From: Candidatus Thermoflexus tengchongensis
GTDB taxonomy: Bacteria; Chloroflexota; Anaerolineae; Thermoflexales; Thermoflexaceae
DNA length: 64,000 nucleotides
Assembly: GCA_016842085.1 (NCBI GenBank)
Contig: JAEVEX010000073.1
Location: 1 to 64,000 of the forward strand
Direction of reading: 5' to 3'
Both the position numbers and the translations under genes were made by a program. Below, piece after piece: positions 55,432 to 64,000 of the stretch. Below the pieces are notes generated by a model. That model ran no database searches and was not told where the DNA came from. It saw only the letters and a program-made list of their open reading frames with translations. How positions within the stretch are numbered: position 1 is the first letter of the stretch; each line of letters begins with the position of its first letter.

Positions 55432-55814
55432 AGATCCACCCCCTCCTCTTCGATCCGGCGAAGCAGACGGGGCGCGTCCTGGATCTCCTCGATGGGAACC
55501 AGGTCCACACGGAAATCGGGGGCCAGCTCTGCCAGTGCTGCCTCCGCTTCGCCCAGGCGCTCGGGCGGGATGCCCTCCACCGCCAGGTCGATATCCGAGC
55601 CCTCCTGGAACCATGGGGTAGGAAGCGATCCGAAGACACGGACCCGGCGGGCACCAAAACGTTCTTTCAGCAGCCGGGCAGCCGCATGGGCCACTGCCCA
55701 GGCCCGCTCCTGACGCTGGGCCCGCCGGGCTTCCTCCTCCGCCCAGCGCCGTCGCCAGGCCTCCCGATAGGCCTCGATCTCCTCTGGGGTGAGATCCGCT
55801 GCGGTTTTCGGCAT
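55428..55814 (-). CDS. MNT-type nucleotidyltransferase antitoxin (pair 2)
   Basis: A 128-residue MNT: an N-terminal charged helix (LTPEEIEAYREAWRRRWAEEE), then VRVFGSLPTPWFQEGSDIDLAVEGI with GS and DxD motifs, and FRVDLVPIEEI. It begins the suc-operon run and overlaps the HepT gene by four bases. Pairs 1 and 2 differ in order (HEPN-MNT versus MNT-HEPN) and in sequence, so they are separate insertions. Confidence 0.87.
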   Translation of the reverse strand: MPKTAADLTPEEIEAYREAWRRRWAEEEARRAQRQERAWAVAHAAARLLKERFGARRVRVFGSLPTPWFQEGSDIDLAVEGIPPERLGEAEAALAELAPDFRVDLVPIEEIQDAPRLLRRIEEEGVDL

Positions 55815-55890
55815 CCGCTGACCTCTGGAAGAAGCATCCGAACCCGATTATAGCACGTGCCTCCTTTCACGAGCGGTGTTCTCGATGCCT

Positions 55891-58800
55891 CTATGGAACC
55901 TGGAAAGCCATCACCCGGTTCCCTCCGGAATCCACCACCCAGACGCGTCCATCGGGCCCCACCGCGATCCCCTGGGGGAGCACAAACGAGGAGGCATCCT
56001 CTCCATACTGTCCGAAGGCCAGGAGCGGCCGGCCGCTGCGATCGAACACCAGAACGCGGAAGCCCGTGGGATCGGTGGCGAAGATCCGCCCGCGGGCGTC
56101 AACGGCCACATCGGGCTTGGTGGTGGGAAGCTGGTCCAGCCATCCGGCGATCTCCCAGGCATGGATCGGGGTGCCGGAGGGGGTCAGGATCTGGATCCGC
56201 CGGTTCCATGTGTCCGCGATCACCAGGTTTCCGCCGGGCAGCGCGGCGATGCCCACCGGCTCATCCAGGCGTCCGGGCTCAACCCCGGGCCCGCCCCAGG
56301 CGTCCAGGAAGCGACCCTCACGGTCGAAGACCTGGACGCGTTTGTTGCCGGTGTCTGTGACGTAGATGCGATTCCCCTGGATCAGGATGCCCCGGGGGCC
56401 GAAGAAGCGACCGGGTTGCTCCTGGGGATCCAGAACCTGGGCGTAGCCGCCCCATGCCCGGAGGAACCTTCCCTCAGCGGTGAACTGCTGGATCCGATGG
56501 TTCCACAGATCGGCCACATACACGGTGCCATCCGGCGCCACCGCAATCCCCCAGGGCTCGTTAAACTGCCCGGTGCCCAGGGGCATCGGCCCGGGGCCAT
56601 CCGGATCCACACAACCGGGTTCTCCCTGCTCATAGAGGGCGCAGAAGGAACCCCAGGACCGGAGGAGCTGGCCCTCGGGGGAGAAGACCTGCACCCGATG
56701 GTTGCCCCCATCCGTGACATAGAGGGCGCCGTCCGGCCCGATGGCGACGCCGTGGGGATTCTGGAAACGCCCGGGCTCGCTCCCAGGCCCTCCGATGATC
56801 TGGACGGCCGCCAGATCCCGGTGCACCGCCGCATAAGGATCCGGCGGTGGGGTGGGCATGGCCAGGGCCTGTTGCGGGCGCAGGGGCCAGGCCTTCGCCG
56901 CTACATCCTTCCGGATGAAAAGCTTGAAATCGTGGGCCAGGGGCCAGGTATCGATCTGATGCCGCTTGCCGGTGATCCGATCATAACGCGTGTAATCCCG
57001 GCTCCAGAAGATATCCCAGAGGGCCGCCCGGCGCTCCGGATCCCGAAGCCAGCGCCACAGACGCTCCCAGGTGAGCTCCCGATAATCCTCCATCGGCCAC
57101 CAGATCAGGTGATAAGAATAAACCTCATGGGTGGCCCGGAGGGCGTTTTCCACTTTATACCAGTTGGCGCTGCCCACAATAACGATGGGCGACTCCAGAT
57201 CCTCGCGGTTGGGATTTTCTCCAAAATAGCGCTGCCGCCAGTCGCGGAGATACCAGGAGAACGGCCAGGAGCTATCGTTATCGTAGGCCACCACCACCTG
57301 ATCCCGACCGATCGCCCGGGCGATCTCCTCGATCTGCTGCATCGCAATCTTCACCCCTGGACCGCCATGGGCGTAGACGCCGTGCTCAAGGGCCAGATCG
57401 TAATTGATGAAGCTGAACCGCCAGGCAACCCGCAGGGTGGCGAAAGCCAGGACCACCAGGGCCGCCAGCGCAAAGGATTGCAGGAGGCCGGAGAAGCCCA
57501 GACGGGGATGCAAATAGATCCAGACGCCCAGGATGATCCCCATGCCCAGCGCGGCCGCGATCATCTGGTTGGCCGCCACCAGAGATTGCAGGATCGCGGT
57601 CTGGAGCGCGAGGCGGGCCTGAGGCCAGGCAGCGAGCATGCCCAGGAAGGCGGCTACAAAAGGGAACACCAGCAGGGCAGCGATCGCACCTCCACCCCGC
57701 CACCACCGCCGCCAGTCCACGGCGCCCAGGGTATCCTGAAGGAAGACGGCCGAGAGGAGGATCATGGGCACCGTCAGATGGACCGTCAGCCAGGGCATCT
57801 TCTCCCCGGCCAGCGTATATGCGATCCACGAGAGGATCACCCAGGCGCTCAGGAAACCGCGGAACGCCCATCCCAGGCGGTCCGGGATCGGAGCATCCGC
57901 AACCCATCGCCCCAGGTAATACCCCAGAGCCAGAAGGGAAAGCAGCATGGGCATGAATTCATACATCGGGGCGATGACGAAATAGTAAAAAAGCGGCTGG
58001 CTCCCCCGCTGGACGCACTGCTGGGCCAGCCAGTAGCCCAGGGAACCGAGATAACCGGTGGCGATGCCCGCGCCGTTGGTGAAGAACGTAGTGAACAGGG
58101 GAAGAGAGATCCCGAAGAAGATCCCCAGCAGGATGGGCCAGCGGCCTGGATCCCAGGCCATTCCAAGCCCGGTGCTCAGAGCTCCGAAGAACAGGAACAG
58201 CACCAGAACGCGGATCATCTCATCGGTGATGCCACTGAACCCCCCGCTTTCAAACAGCGACATGGAAGCGAAAGGCTGCCGGAACAGCAGAAGGGAAACG
58301 GGATTGAGCCAGACCAGGCCCGCCGCCGGGAGCATCCAAAGGCTGAGTCCTCCAATGACCATCATCAGATCGAAAGTTGGCTGCTCGCGCAATCGAACAC
58401 GCCCCCAGCGCCCGGCCAGCACCCAGGCCAGGATGCCGATCCCGGCTAAGGCAATCAGCCCCCCGGCCAGGGTGATCCACCGGCCGTGCTCCGGGATATT
58501 CTCCGGCCGACACACGAAAGCCCCCGGGATCGGCTCCCGCCCGGATTCGAGCCCGAACAGCATGGCCCCGCCGCCGGAAAGGAGCAACCCGGTTCCCAGC
58601 CCCAGCCATTGCCGATCCTCCCGGGAGCATCGCGGATCCCGCAGCACCGTCACGCTCCAGGCGAGGAAGAGCAGGAATCCATAGATCGCCAGGTAGATAA
58701 AGGCAGCTTCCATCGTGGTGTAAAACAATGCGATCACCGCCGCCAGGCCATACAGCCAGCGGTCCTCCCGTGTCTCGAGATAAGCGAAGATCATCCACAC

Positions 58801-59271
58801 CGTGAGGACCGCCCACAGCGCCATCAGGCCCTCATCCCGGATATACCGGCTGTGATAGAGGATCATCGGGGAGATCAGGAGAAAGAGGGAGGCCAGGAGG
58901 CTTCCCCAGCGCCCCAGCCAGCGGCGCATGAACAGGGGGAGCATCACCAGAGCGATCCCTGCCAGGGCCACCGGAAGCCGGCCGGAGAAATCATCGGCAC
59001 CCAACAGGAGATAGGCCAGCGCATCCAGATGGAACTTCAGAGGGCCATGCATGAGGGGGGTGTGCTGGAAACCGTTGCCCCGAAACAGCTGCCAGGCGTA
59101 ATAAACGTGCAGGCTCTCGTCATGGCTCATCACCCGATCGCCCAGACGCCACAGGCGGGTGAAGATCGCGGCGGCGAACAGCGCCAGATAAACCCCGCGC
59201 TCCAGCGGCGAAAGATCCGCCCACAGCCTCCGCCATCGGGATGGCGAAGGAGCTATCGCTATCCCTTCCAT
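55891..59271 (-). CDS. Agl23-like GT39 membrane protein fused to NHL repeats
   Basis: A 1126-residue protein. Residues about 20-660 are a polytopic GT39-like region (TIGR03663, Agl23-associated type) with the catalytic-loop motif SHDESLHVYYAWQLFRG and about a dozen membrane helices. After a soluble part, residues about 830-1126 carry six NHL-type beta-propeller repeats (PHGVAIGPDGALYVTDGGNHRVQVFSPEGQ and similar). The fusion puts an extracytoplasmic six-bladed propeller on a lipid-linked-sugar transferase, probably for substrate or partner binding. Function inferred. Confidence 0.82.
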   Translation of the reverse strand: MEGIAIAPSPSRWRRLWADLSPLERGVYLALFAAAIFTRLWRLGDRVMSHDESLHVYYAWQLFRGNGFQHTPLMHGPLKFHLDALAYLLLGADDFSGRLPVALAGIALVMLPLFMRRWLGRWGSLLASLFLLISPMILYHSRYIRDEGLMALWAVLTVWMIFAYLETREDRWLYGLAAVIALFYTTMEAAFIYLAIYGFLLFLAWSVTVLRDPRCSREDRQWLGLGTGLLLSGGGAMLFGLESGREPIPGAFVCRPENIPEHGRWITLAGGLIALAGIGILAWVLAGRWGRVRLREQPTFDLMMVIGGLSLWMLPAAGLVWLNPVSLLLFRQPFASMSLFESGGFSGITDEMIRVLVLFLFFGALSTGLGMAWDPGRWPILLGIFFGISLPLFTTFFTNGAGIATGYLGSLGYWLAQQCVQRGSQPLFYYFVIAPMYEFMPMLLSLLALGYYLGRWVADAPIPDRLGWAFRGFLSAWVILSWIAYTLAGEKMPWLTVHLTVPMILLSAVFLQDTLGAVDWRRWWRGGGAIAALLVFPFVAAFLGMLAAWPQARLALQTAILQSLVAANQMIAAALGMGIILGVWIYLHPRLGFSGLLQSFALAALVVLAFATLRVAWRFSFINYDLALEHGVYAHGGPGVKIAMQQIEEIARAIGRDQVVVAYDNDSSWPFSWYLRDWRQRYFGENPNREDLESPIVIVGSANWYKVENALRATHEVYSYHLIWWPMEDYRELTWERLWRWLRDPERRAALWDIFWSRDYTRYDRITGKRHQIDTWPLAHDFKLFIRKDVAAKAWPLRPQQALAMPTPPPDPYAAVHRDLAAVQIIGGPGSEPGRFQNPHGVAIGPDGALYVTDGGNHRVQVFSPEGQLLRSWGSFCALYEQGEPGCVDPDGPGPMPLGTGQFNEPWGIAVAPDGTVYVADLWNHRIQQFTAEGRFLRAWGGYAQVLDPQEQPGRFFGPRGILIQGNRIYVTDTGNKRVQVFDREGRFLDAWGGPGVEPGRLDEPVGIAALPGGNLVIADTWNRRIQILTPSGTPIHAWEIAGWLDQLPTTKPDVAVDARGRIFATDPTGFRVLVFDRSGRPLLAFGQYGEDASSFVLPQGIAVGPDGRVWVVDSGGNRVMAFQVP

Positions 59272-59388
59272 GCCTCGTGGCGCTCCATAGAAGATCCAGA
59301 ACCGGATGCAGATTATAACACTGTTCGAGAGGGTGCAGCCTGCCTTTTCGATCGGAACCCGACTGCGCAGGCCCTGACACGGTGAATC

Positions 59389-61077
59389 CTACCGCGTGTT
59401 CTGCTCCCCGACGCGAACCCACAACACCATCCGACGCTCCATCAGCTCCACCCCCCTTTGATCTATGATAACCGGGAAGGAGCGACCCACCCATCGATCC
59501 GGCTCCAGGGGAACCGGCGTGCCCTCCGGGGCAAACCACACGTCTCCCATCCCTGAAGCGGGTGGCCGACGATAAACAGCGATCCCAAATTCCCGGAGGG
59601 TCCACCGCCAGAACGCTTCCTCTTCTTCGGCGACCACAACCACAGAGAGCCCACCGGGCCATTCGTGGCGGCGCATGGCTTCCCTCCGCAGCGCTTCCAC
59701 AACCTCCCGCACTGCTGGCGCGGTCATCTCCGGCAGGGAGAACCCAGGGACCGGATCGGCCCGCCGCGCCAGGGCGGCGGCTCCCGTTAGCTGGCCCAGG
59801 CCCAGGGCAAGGCCCATGGCCCCCACGACCCCGAGCGCCATCGGGTTCCGAATCCAGGACCCTATGAAGAGCCTGCCCAGAGCGGAGCCGGGCTTCCCGC
59901 CCATCTCCTCACGACCCAGGGAATCTTCTCCTCCCTCTGTCCCCAGCAGGCCGCTTAGGATCCAGATGCCGAACCCCAGAAGCCCCAGCACGCCGATGAG
60001 GACCAGCCAGCGCGCCTCTTCCGCTCCCCTTCGAAGATTCATAAAAGCAGCCACCGTGCCCAGCCCGATCCCACCGATCCCAACCCCCCCGAGAACTGCG
60101 GGGCGCTGCAGCCGCCCGACCGGCTCCACCGCTTCCCAGATCCATTGCACGGTGAGCCCAGCCAGCACGATCCACGGAATCAGGACCACAGCGTATTCCG
60201 TGAATGGGGCACCCAATCGGACGAGCTGCAACCCGGTCCCGATCCCCGCGGCCATGATCAGCGCCGTTCCGAAACGATCCCGATGGCGAATGGCCAGAAT
60301 TCCCCCACCCAGTCCCAGCGTCAGGATCAGTGCTTCTCCATAAAGGAAAGCTCGGAGCGCTTCCCACCATACCGGAAGGCCCTCCGGCGTGAAGCTGGCG
60401 AGCCATGCCGGGAGGCCTTCCACGGTCTCCCGTATCCCGCTTCCCCGCCATCCTCCCCAGGCACCGGCCAGCAACGCCGCCACCCCGAAAACCCCGAGGG
60501 CCTTCCAGCGAGGGAAAGCCGGCTCCGGCGGATCCAGCCAGAAAACGGGAAGGAGGATCAGGAGTCCGGTCCAGAAGGCGGGCCCGGCCGCGGCCCCCAT
60601 CCCCAGAGCGATCCCCAAACCGATCCAGCGGGAAGGAAACGAGGCGCGCCACATGGCCAGGGCCGTGGCCAGCGCCGCCGCGACCACGACGCCGCCGTCC
60701 AGGAACCGCGCCGCCATCAAGGCGCTGGGGGAGATGGCCCAGAGCCATGTCGCCCCGATCGCCGCGGCCCGGCCGATGGGGCGCAGAACGGCCCACAGGG
60801 CCAGGACGGTGAGGGCGCCCGCCAGCACCGCGCCAGAGCGCATCCATCCTTCATCCGGCCCGAAGATCCCAAACACCATCGCGTTCCAGCCTGCGAGCAA
60901 CGGGCTTCCCCCACGGGGCAGCGTCCCACCCCGCCACGCCGCCCAGGCCTGGACGGCCTCCTCCGGCGCGGCCGGCCGGAGGCCCACATCCCATCCCCGG
61001 ATCAGGAGGGCCAGGGCGAAGAGTCCACCCAGGATCAGCGCCTCCTCCCATCGGCGTCGATTGAGCCCTTCCCTCAT
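59389..61077 (-). CDS. GT39-like polytopic membrane protein
   Basis: A 562-residue protein with about eleven membrane helices. The first extracytoplasmic loop RGWDVGLRPAAPEEAVQAWAAWRGG resembles the GT39 catalytic loop, but the usual DE is replaced by PEE. A C-terminal soluble part has a YRRPPASGMGDVWFAP segment. It overlaps the end of the DUF2298 gene by four bases, so it is coupled to it. Role probably in lipid-linked sugar transfer (inference). Confidence 0.65.
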   Translation of the reverse strand: MREGLNRRRWEEALILGGLFALALLIRGWDVGLRPAAPEEAVQAWAAWRGGTLPRGGSPLLAGWNAMVFGIFGPDEGWMRSGAVLAGALTVLALWAVLRPIGRAAAIGATWLWAISPSALMAARFLDGGVVVAAALATALAMWRASFPSRWIGLGIALGMGAAAGPAFWTGLLILLPVFWLDPPEPAFPRWKALGVFGVAALLAGAWGGWRGSGIRETVEGLPAWLASFTPEGLPVWWEALRAFLYGEALILTLGLGGGILAIRHRDRFGTALIMAAGIGTGLQLVRLGAPFTEYAVVLIPWIVLAGLTVQWIWEAVEPVGRLQRPAVLGGVGIGGIGLGTVAAFMNLRRGAEEARWLVLIGVLGLLGFGIWILSGLLGTEGGEDSLGREEMGGKPGSALGRLFIGSWIRNPMALGVVGAMGLALGLGQLTGAAALARRADPVPGFSLPEMTAPAVREVVEALRREAMRRHEWPGGLSVVVVAEEEEAFWRWTLREFGIAVYRRPPASGMGDVWFAPEGTPVPLEPDRWVGRSFPVIIDQRGVELMERRMVLWVRVGEQNTR

Positions 61078-63530
61078 TCACGCCTCCGGTAAATCACGGT
61101 TTCCCCGCTCCGAAAGACCGGATCCATCAGCTGTTCAAACTTCCGCAGCGCTTCCGCGGGGAACTCCTGTCGCTCCGTGCGGCCGACGATCACATAGACG
61201 ATCTGATACTTCTCCAGCAACGCGCGGGTTTTCTCCAGATCCGGGGATTCCCACAGGATCTGCAAATCCGGCTCCCGACGGCCGATCTCCTCGTAAGAGC
61301 CCCGCCACTGATGTTCGTGGCCGGCCCATCCCAGCACCGTGGGCAGGCCGGTGTGGGCCGCGAAGCGCCCGAATTCCGGCTGGAAGGAGATCCCACGCCA
61401 GCCCGGGGCTTCCAGGATCACGGGCGTGCCCGGCACGTGCTGATTCAACCACTCGATCGCGGCCAGGTCATCGGGTGCCCATCGCGCCAGATGGGCATAT
61501 CCGTCCAGGGTGGGTGCGTGAGCGAAGAACTCCGCCTTAATGGGGATCATCAGGACCGGATAGAGCGCCGCCAGCGCGATCATGCTGCCGAACAACCCGG
61601 CCAGCAGCAAGCGCGCGCCCCTTCCCCATTCCCACAACGCACCCATCCCCCATGCCAGGGCCAGGCTCCAGAGCACCCACGTCTGATAGTAAAATTTAAA
61701 TACCGTGTTCATGCGGGTGCCGAAGAAATCCTTAAGGAAAACGAACTCCACGGCCCAGGCCAGCGCGGCGCCGAAAACCACCAGCAGGCTCACAAACGCC
61801 TTCACACTTCCCTGCCGCCTCCAGAGCGCAACCGCACTCATCCCCATTCCAGCCAGCAGCACCGGCACCCAGGGCCCGCTTCCCGGGAACAGCCTTCCCT
61901 TCACCACCACTTCACCGTCCAGCAACCGCCCATACACCCAGGGCCTCAGCGCCTCCAGCGGAATCGGCGCTCCGGGCATGGGCAACCGGATCGCCTGCGC
62001 CAGCTCGTAGAGCCCCACCAGCAGCGCCACCGGCGCCAGCCCCAGGCCCAGCGCGCCCAGCAAGATCCATCCTCCCCAGCGTCGCAGGTCGAGCATCCCC
62101 CGGCGATGCGCGCGGAGGGCCTCCGCTCCCAGCAGAAGAATCAGCCCGCCAACCTGAAAGCCGAACATCACCAGAAACTGCGGCAGGCGGGTCCCGTTAT
62201 AAAGATTGGGAAGGAATCCGCCGGCCTGAGAGCGAAACCCCAGGTAGAATGGCAGATACAGCAACACCCCAGGCCCCAGAATGCCCCCTGCCAGTCCGAA
62301 GACCTCCCGCTGTAAGGAGGCCCGAGCGCGCCCGGCCATCCAGGCTCCCAGCGCCCAGGCTGCCAGCAGAAGGCCGGTGTAAATGGGGAAATCCCATGTG
62401 TTCAGGAAAGCCAGCCCCCCGAAAACGATCGGCAGGAACCAGAACGGCGGGCCCTGGCCCTGAAGGAAGCGCAGAAGGGCACGCCATTCCCGAAGAGAAG
62501 AAAGCCCGGGGAACTGCTGGGCTGTCTGGAAGGCAGCCAGGGCTAATCCGATGGCCATCAATGTGAAGGGCAATGCCAGCACATGGGGATGCAGGTCCCC
62601 CAGCAGGAAGCTGAACTGAGGGAACTCATCGATGACTTCCTGATGCTGGCCGTCAGGGGTGTAGTCTCGCACCACCCGGGAAGCCCGCCACCATGCCCAT
62701 ATCCGGTTTGAAGGAGGCCAGCATGAGGGCCATGGTCGAAGCGAAGGGGGTTCGTTTAACTCCGGGATATCCAGCCAGGCCCAGAAGGCCGGATCCCGGA
62801 TCCAGCCACATGAGTGGGCCAGGTCCAGAATCGCCTCGCCGTTTCCAGCCAGGCCGACCCAGAACGCGCTGAGCAATGCAACAGCCCGGGCCGCGCGCAG
62901 GCGCTCCGGACGATAGAGGGCCCAGAGATTCCATCCAAGGCCAGCGGCCGCCAGCAGGGTGAGGGCAAACCAGGAGGAAACACCGAGGTTGAATGTAAAG
63001 CGGGTCGGAAGGCCGGAAAGCTCCGTGAGGAAGCCCAGAATAACATAACCGAAGTAATAATAGCTGATCGCGAAGCCGGACAGCCAGGGATCGTGCGGGG
63101 GGAAGCGCTCCGCCCGGACCACCGCATTGAGAAAGGCCAGCTCCATCGGCTTCTCGGTGTAGGTGATCTCAGGGTTATAGGCACGGAAAAGCGTCCAGCC
63201 AAAGAAGGAGAGGGCGAACAATGACTCATAGAAAAGCACGAGGCCTCGCCGGATCTGGAGCCAGCGCCATGGAAATTCGCCGGATCGTCGGGCCAGCCAG
63301 AGCCCAAGGCCCAGGACCAGCCCACAGGCCGCCATGGCTCCTCCCTGGGAGGCCGGGAGAACCCCCAGACTCCCTCCCCACCACCAGAGAAACCCCATCA
63401 GCATAAGCCCCACGGGACGAGCGAAGGCCAGCCCTCGATCCGGCAGGGGACGGAACACGAGGAACGTCATGGGCCAGGCCGCGAGGGCGATCAGGGTCAG
63501 CAGGAGCCACCAGAGAATCGCGGGACCCAT
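61074..63530 (-). CDS. DUF2298 (TIGR03662-like) polytopic membrane protein
   Basis: An 818-residue membrane protein with about fifteen helices and a final soluble part. Segments YNPEITYTEKPMELAFLNAVVR, PPHDPWLSGFAISYYYFGYVILG and FLLGDLHPHVLALPF, and LVFLKDFFGTRMNTVFKFYYQTWVLW, are the hallmarks of DUF2298/Chlor_Arch proteins. The family is related to GT39-like mannosyl/oligosaccharyl transferases. It starts a three-gene operon with the two following GT39-like genes. Confidence 0.87.
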   Translation of the reverse strand: MGPAILWWLLLTLIALAAWPMTFLVFRPLPDRGLAFARPVGLMLMGFLWWWGGSLGVLPASQGGAMAACGLVLGLGLWLARRSGEFPWRWLQIRRGLVLFYESLFALSFFGWTLFRAYNPEITYTEKPMELAFLNAVVRAERFPPHDPWLSGFAISYYYFGYVILGFLTELSGLPTRFTFNLGVSSWFALTLLAAAGLGWNLWALYRPERLRAARAVALLSAFWVGLAGNGEAILDLAHSCGWIRDPAFWAWLDIPELNEPPSLRPWPSCWPPSNRIWAWWRASRVVRDYTPDGQHQEVIDEFPQFSFLLGDLHPHVLALPFTLMAIGLALAAFQTAQQFPGLSSLREWRALLRFLQGQGPPFWFLPIVFGGLAFLNTWDFPIYTGLLLAAWALGAWMAGRARASLQREVFGLAGGILGPGVLLYLPFYLGFRSQAGGFLPNLYNGTRLPQFLVMFGFQVGGLILLLGAEALRAHRRGMLDLRRWGGWILLGALGLGLAPVALLVGLYELAQAIRLPMPGAPIPLEALRPWVYGRLLDGEVVVKGRLFPGSGPWVPVLLAGMGMSAVALWRRQGSVKAFVSLLVVFGAALAWAVEFVFLKDFFGTRMNTVFKFYYQTWVLWSLALAWGMGALWEWGRGARLLLAGLFGSMIALAALYPVLMIPIKAEFFAHAPTLDGYAHLARWAPDDLAAIEWLNQHVPGTPVILEAPGWRGISFQPEFGRFAAHTGLPTVLGWAGHEHQWRGSYEEIGRREPDLQILWESPDLEKTRALLEKYQIVYVIVGRTERQEFPAEALRKFEQLMDPVFRSGETVIYRRRE

Positions 63531-63564
63531 GAAAGCTCATCCGAATCTTGAGGAGATCACAGAT

Positions 63565-64000
63565 CTAAAGCTTAAAGGAACAGGTTCCGTGAGGTGCCGA
63601 TTCGGAGGGCACATCTTCTGGATATGTGTAGACCTCCATACCCATCCGCTGGGCCAGGTCCTGAGCGCGGGGATCCACCATCGGAGAGATGAGGATCCGA
63701 CGCGCCACCGGGATACCCGTATGGCGGGTGTAAAACTCGATCTTACGCTGGAAGATCGCCACATCTCCCCGGCTCACTGAGGAGCGGATCTCGATGAGAA
63801 TCGCCTCTCCATCCCGGATGACCACGTCAATCTCCACCTGATCCGGCCGGCCGAAGACATAGCCCTCAGAATCCATGGCCAGGAACCGCTCGACCTTCCA
63901 TCCAGCCTCCCGCAGCAGCGCGGCCATCCCGTCCCGGAAGGCCGCCTCGCTGCTCAATCCCCATCGGGCACCCAGGGCCCCGATGGTCGCGCTCAGCCTC
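63565..64000 (-). CDS. Coiled-coil/PD-(D/E)XK-like protein, C-terminal part (partial)
   Basis: Open from the right window edge. RLSATIGALGARWGLSSEAAFRDGMAALL leads into VFGRPDQVEIDVVIRDGEAILIEIRSSVSRGDVAIF, with the D and E-x-R/K-like core of restriction-nuclease-like folds, then KIEFYTRHTGIPVARRILIS. Matches the DUF3782/COG5493 group of the genes at 14747 and 37455. The N-terminus lies outside the window. Confidence 0.6.
   Translation of the reverse strand, partial: RLSATIGALGARWGLSSEAAFRDGMAALLREAGWKVERFLAMDSEGYVFGRPDQVEIDVVIRDGEAILIEIRSSVSRGDVAIFQRKIEFYTRHTGIPVARRILISPMVDPRAQDLAQRMGMEVYTYPEDVPSESAPHGTCSFKL

Noticed and set aside
55876-58449. 857-codon open frame on the plus strand opposite the Agl23-like gene
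   Set aside because: It is low in hydrophobic segments and domain features and mirrors the third-position pattern of the real minus-strand gene.

Overview
The window is GC-rich bacterial chromosome, densely coded, with many four-base start/stop overlaps. The gene content points to a thermophilic member of the Chloroflexota, possibly close to Thermoflexus. This is inference from gene families, because no rRNA is present. The clues are an Agl23-like (TIGR03663) and a DUF2298 (TIGR03662) membrane protein side by side (families first noted in Chloroflexus and archaea), a baseplate-J-like membrane protein, a TtuA-type tRNA thiolase typical of thermophiles, Uma2 nucleases and HEPN/MNT pairs. Most of the left half outside the nitric-oxide region and all of 42-64 kb reads on the minus strand.

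Layout. 0-5.4 kb: tail of an IS5-type transposase, a secreted beta-helix protein, a permease remnant, a HEAT-repeat protein, a RelE-like toxin, tatA and two exported proteins. 5.5-10.1 kb: a minus-strand operon of a HAD-like phosphatase, a baseplate-J-like protein and two family-2 glycosyltransferases. 10.3 kb: tRNA-Leu(UAG). 10.5-25.3 kb: an accessory region that looks devoted to nitric oxide, low oxygen and redox stress. It holds DUF1858, Crp/Fnr, Rrf2 and TrmB regulators, an NnrS-like membrane protein followed by a nirK remnant, NDH-2, hemerythrins (one with DUF2249), a ScdA-N-like protein, a ferredoxin, DUF2231 and a cupredoxin, with two FNR-type boxes. A TnpB element interrupts a small membrane-protein gene here.

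25.3-37.5 kb: a surface-polysaccharide cluster with WbpE/WbpB/WbpI-like sugar enzymes, a ThDP enzyme, a frameshifted ATP-grasp gene, glycosyltransferases, an EmrE-like protein, a UDP-galactopyranose-mutase-like flavoprotein and a WcaJ-type initiating transferase. 37.5-43 kb: a coiled-coil nuclease-like gene, ttuA, a BtuF-like protein, a Nudix hydrolase and mreB.

43-56 kb is the most unusual stretch. The F1-ATPase operon atpA-atpG-atpD-atpC has two tandem Uma2 endonuclease genes between atpA and atpG and a nucleotidyltransferase remnant between atpD and atpC. The succinyl-CoA synthetase genes carry one MNT/HEPN toxin-antitoxin pair directly upstream of sucC and a second between sucC and sucD. 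The inserted genes sit within a few bases of, or overlap, their essential neighbours. An M42 aminopeptidase and a Wzt-like ABC ATPase lie between the two operons. 55.9-63.5 kb encodes three very large membrane proteins of the GT39/DUF2298 type, and a partial nuclease-like gene runs off the right edge.
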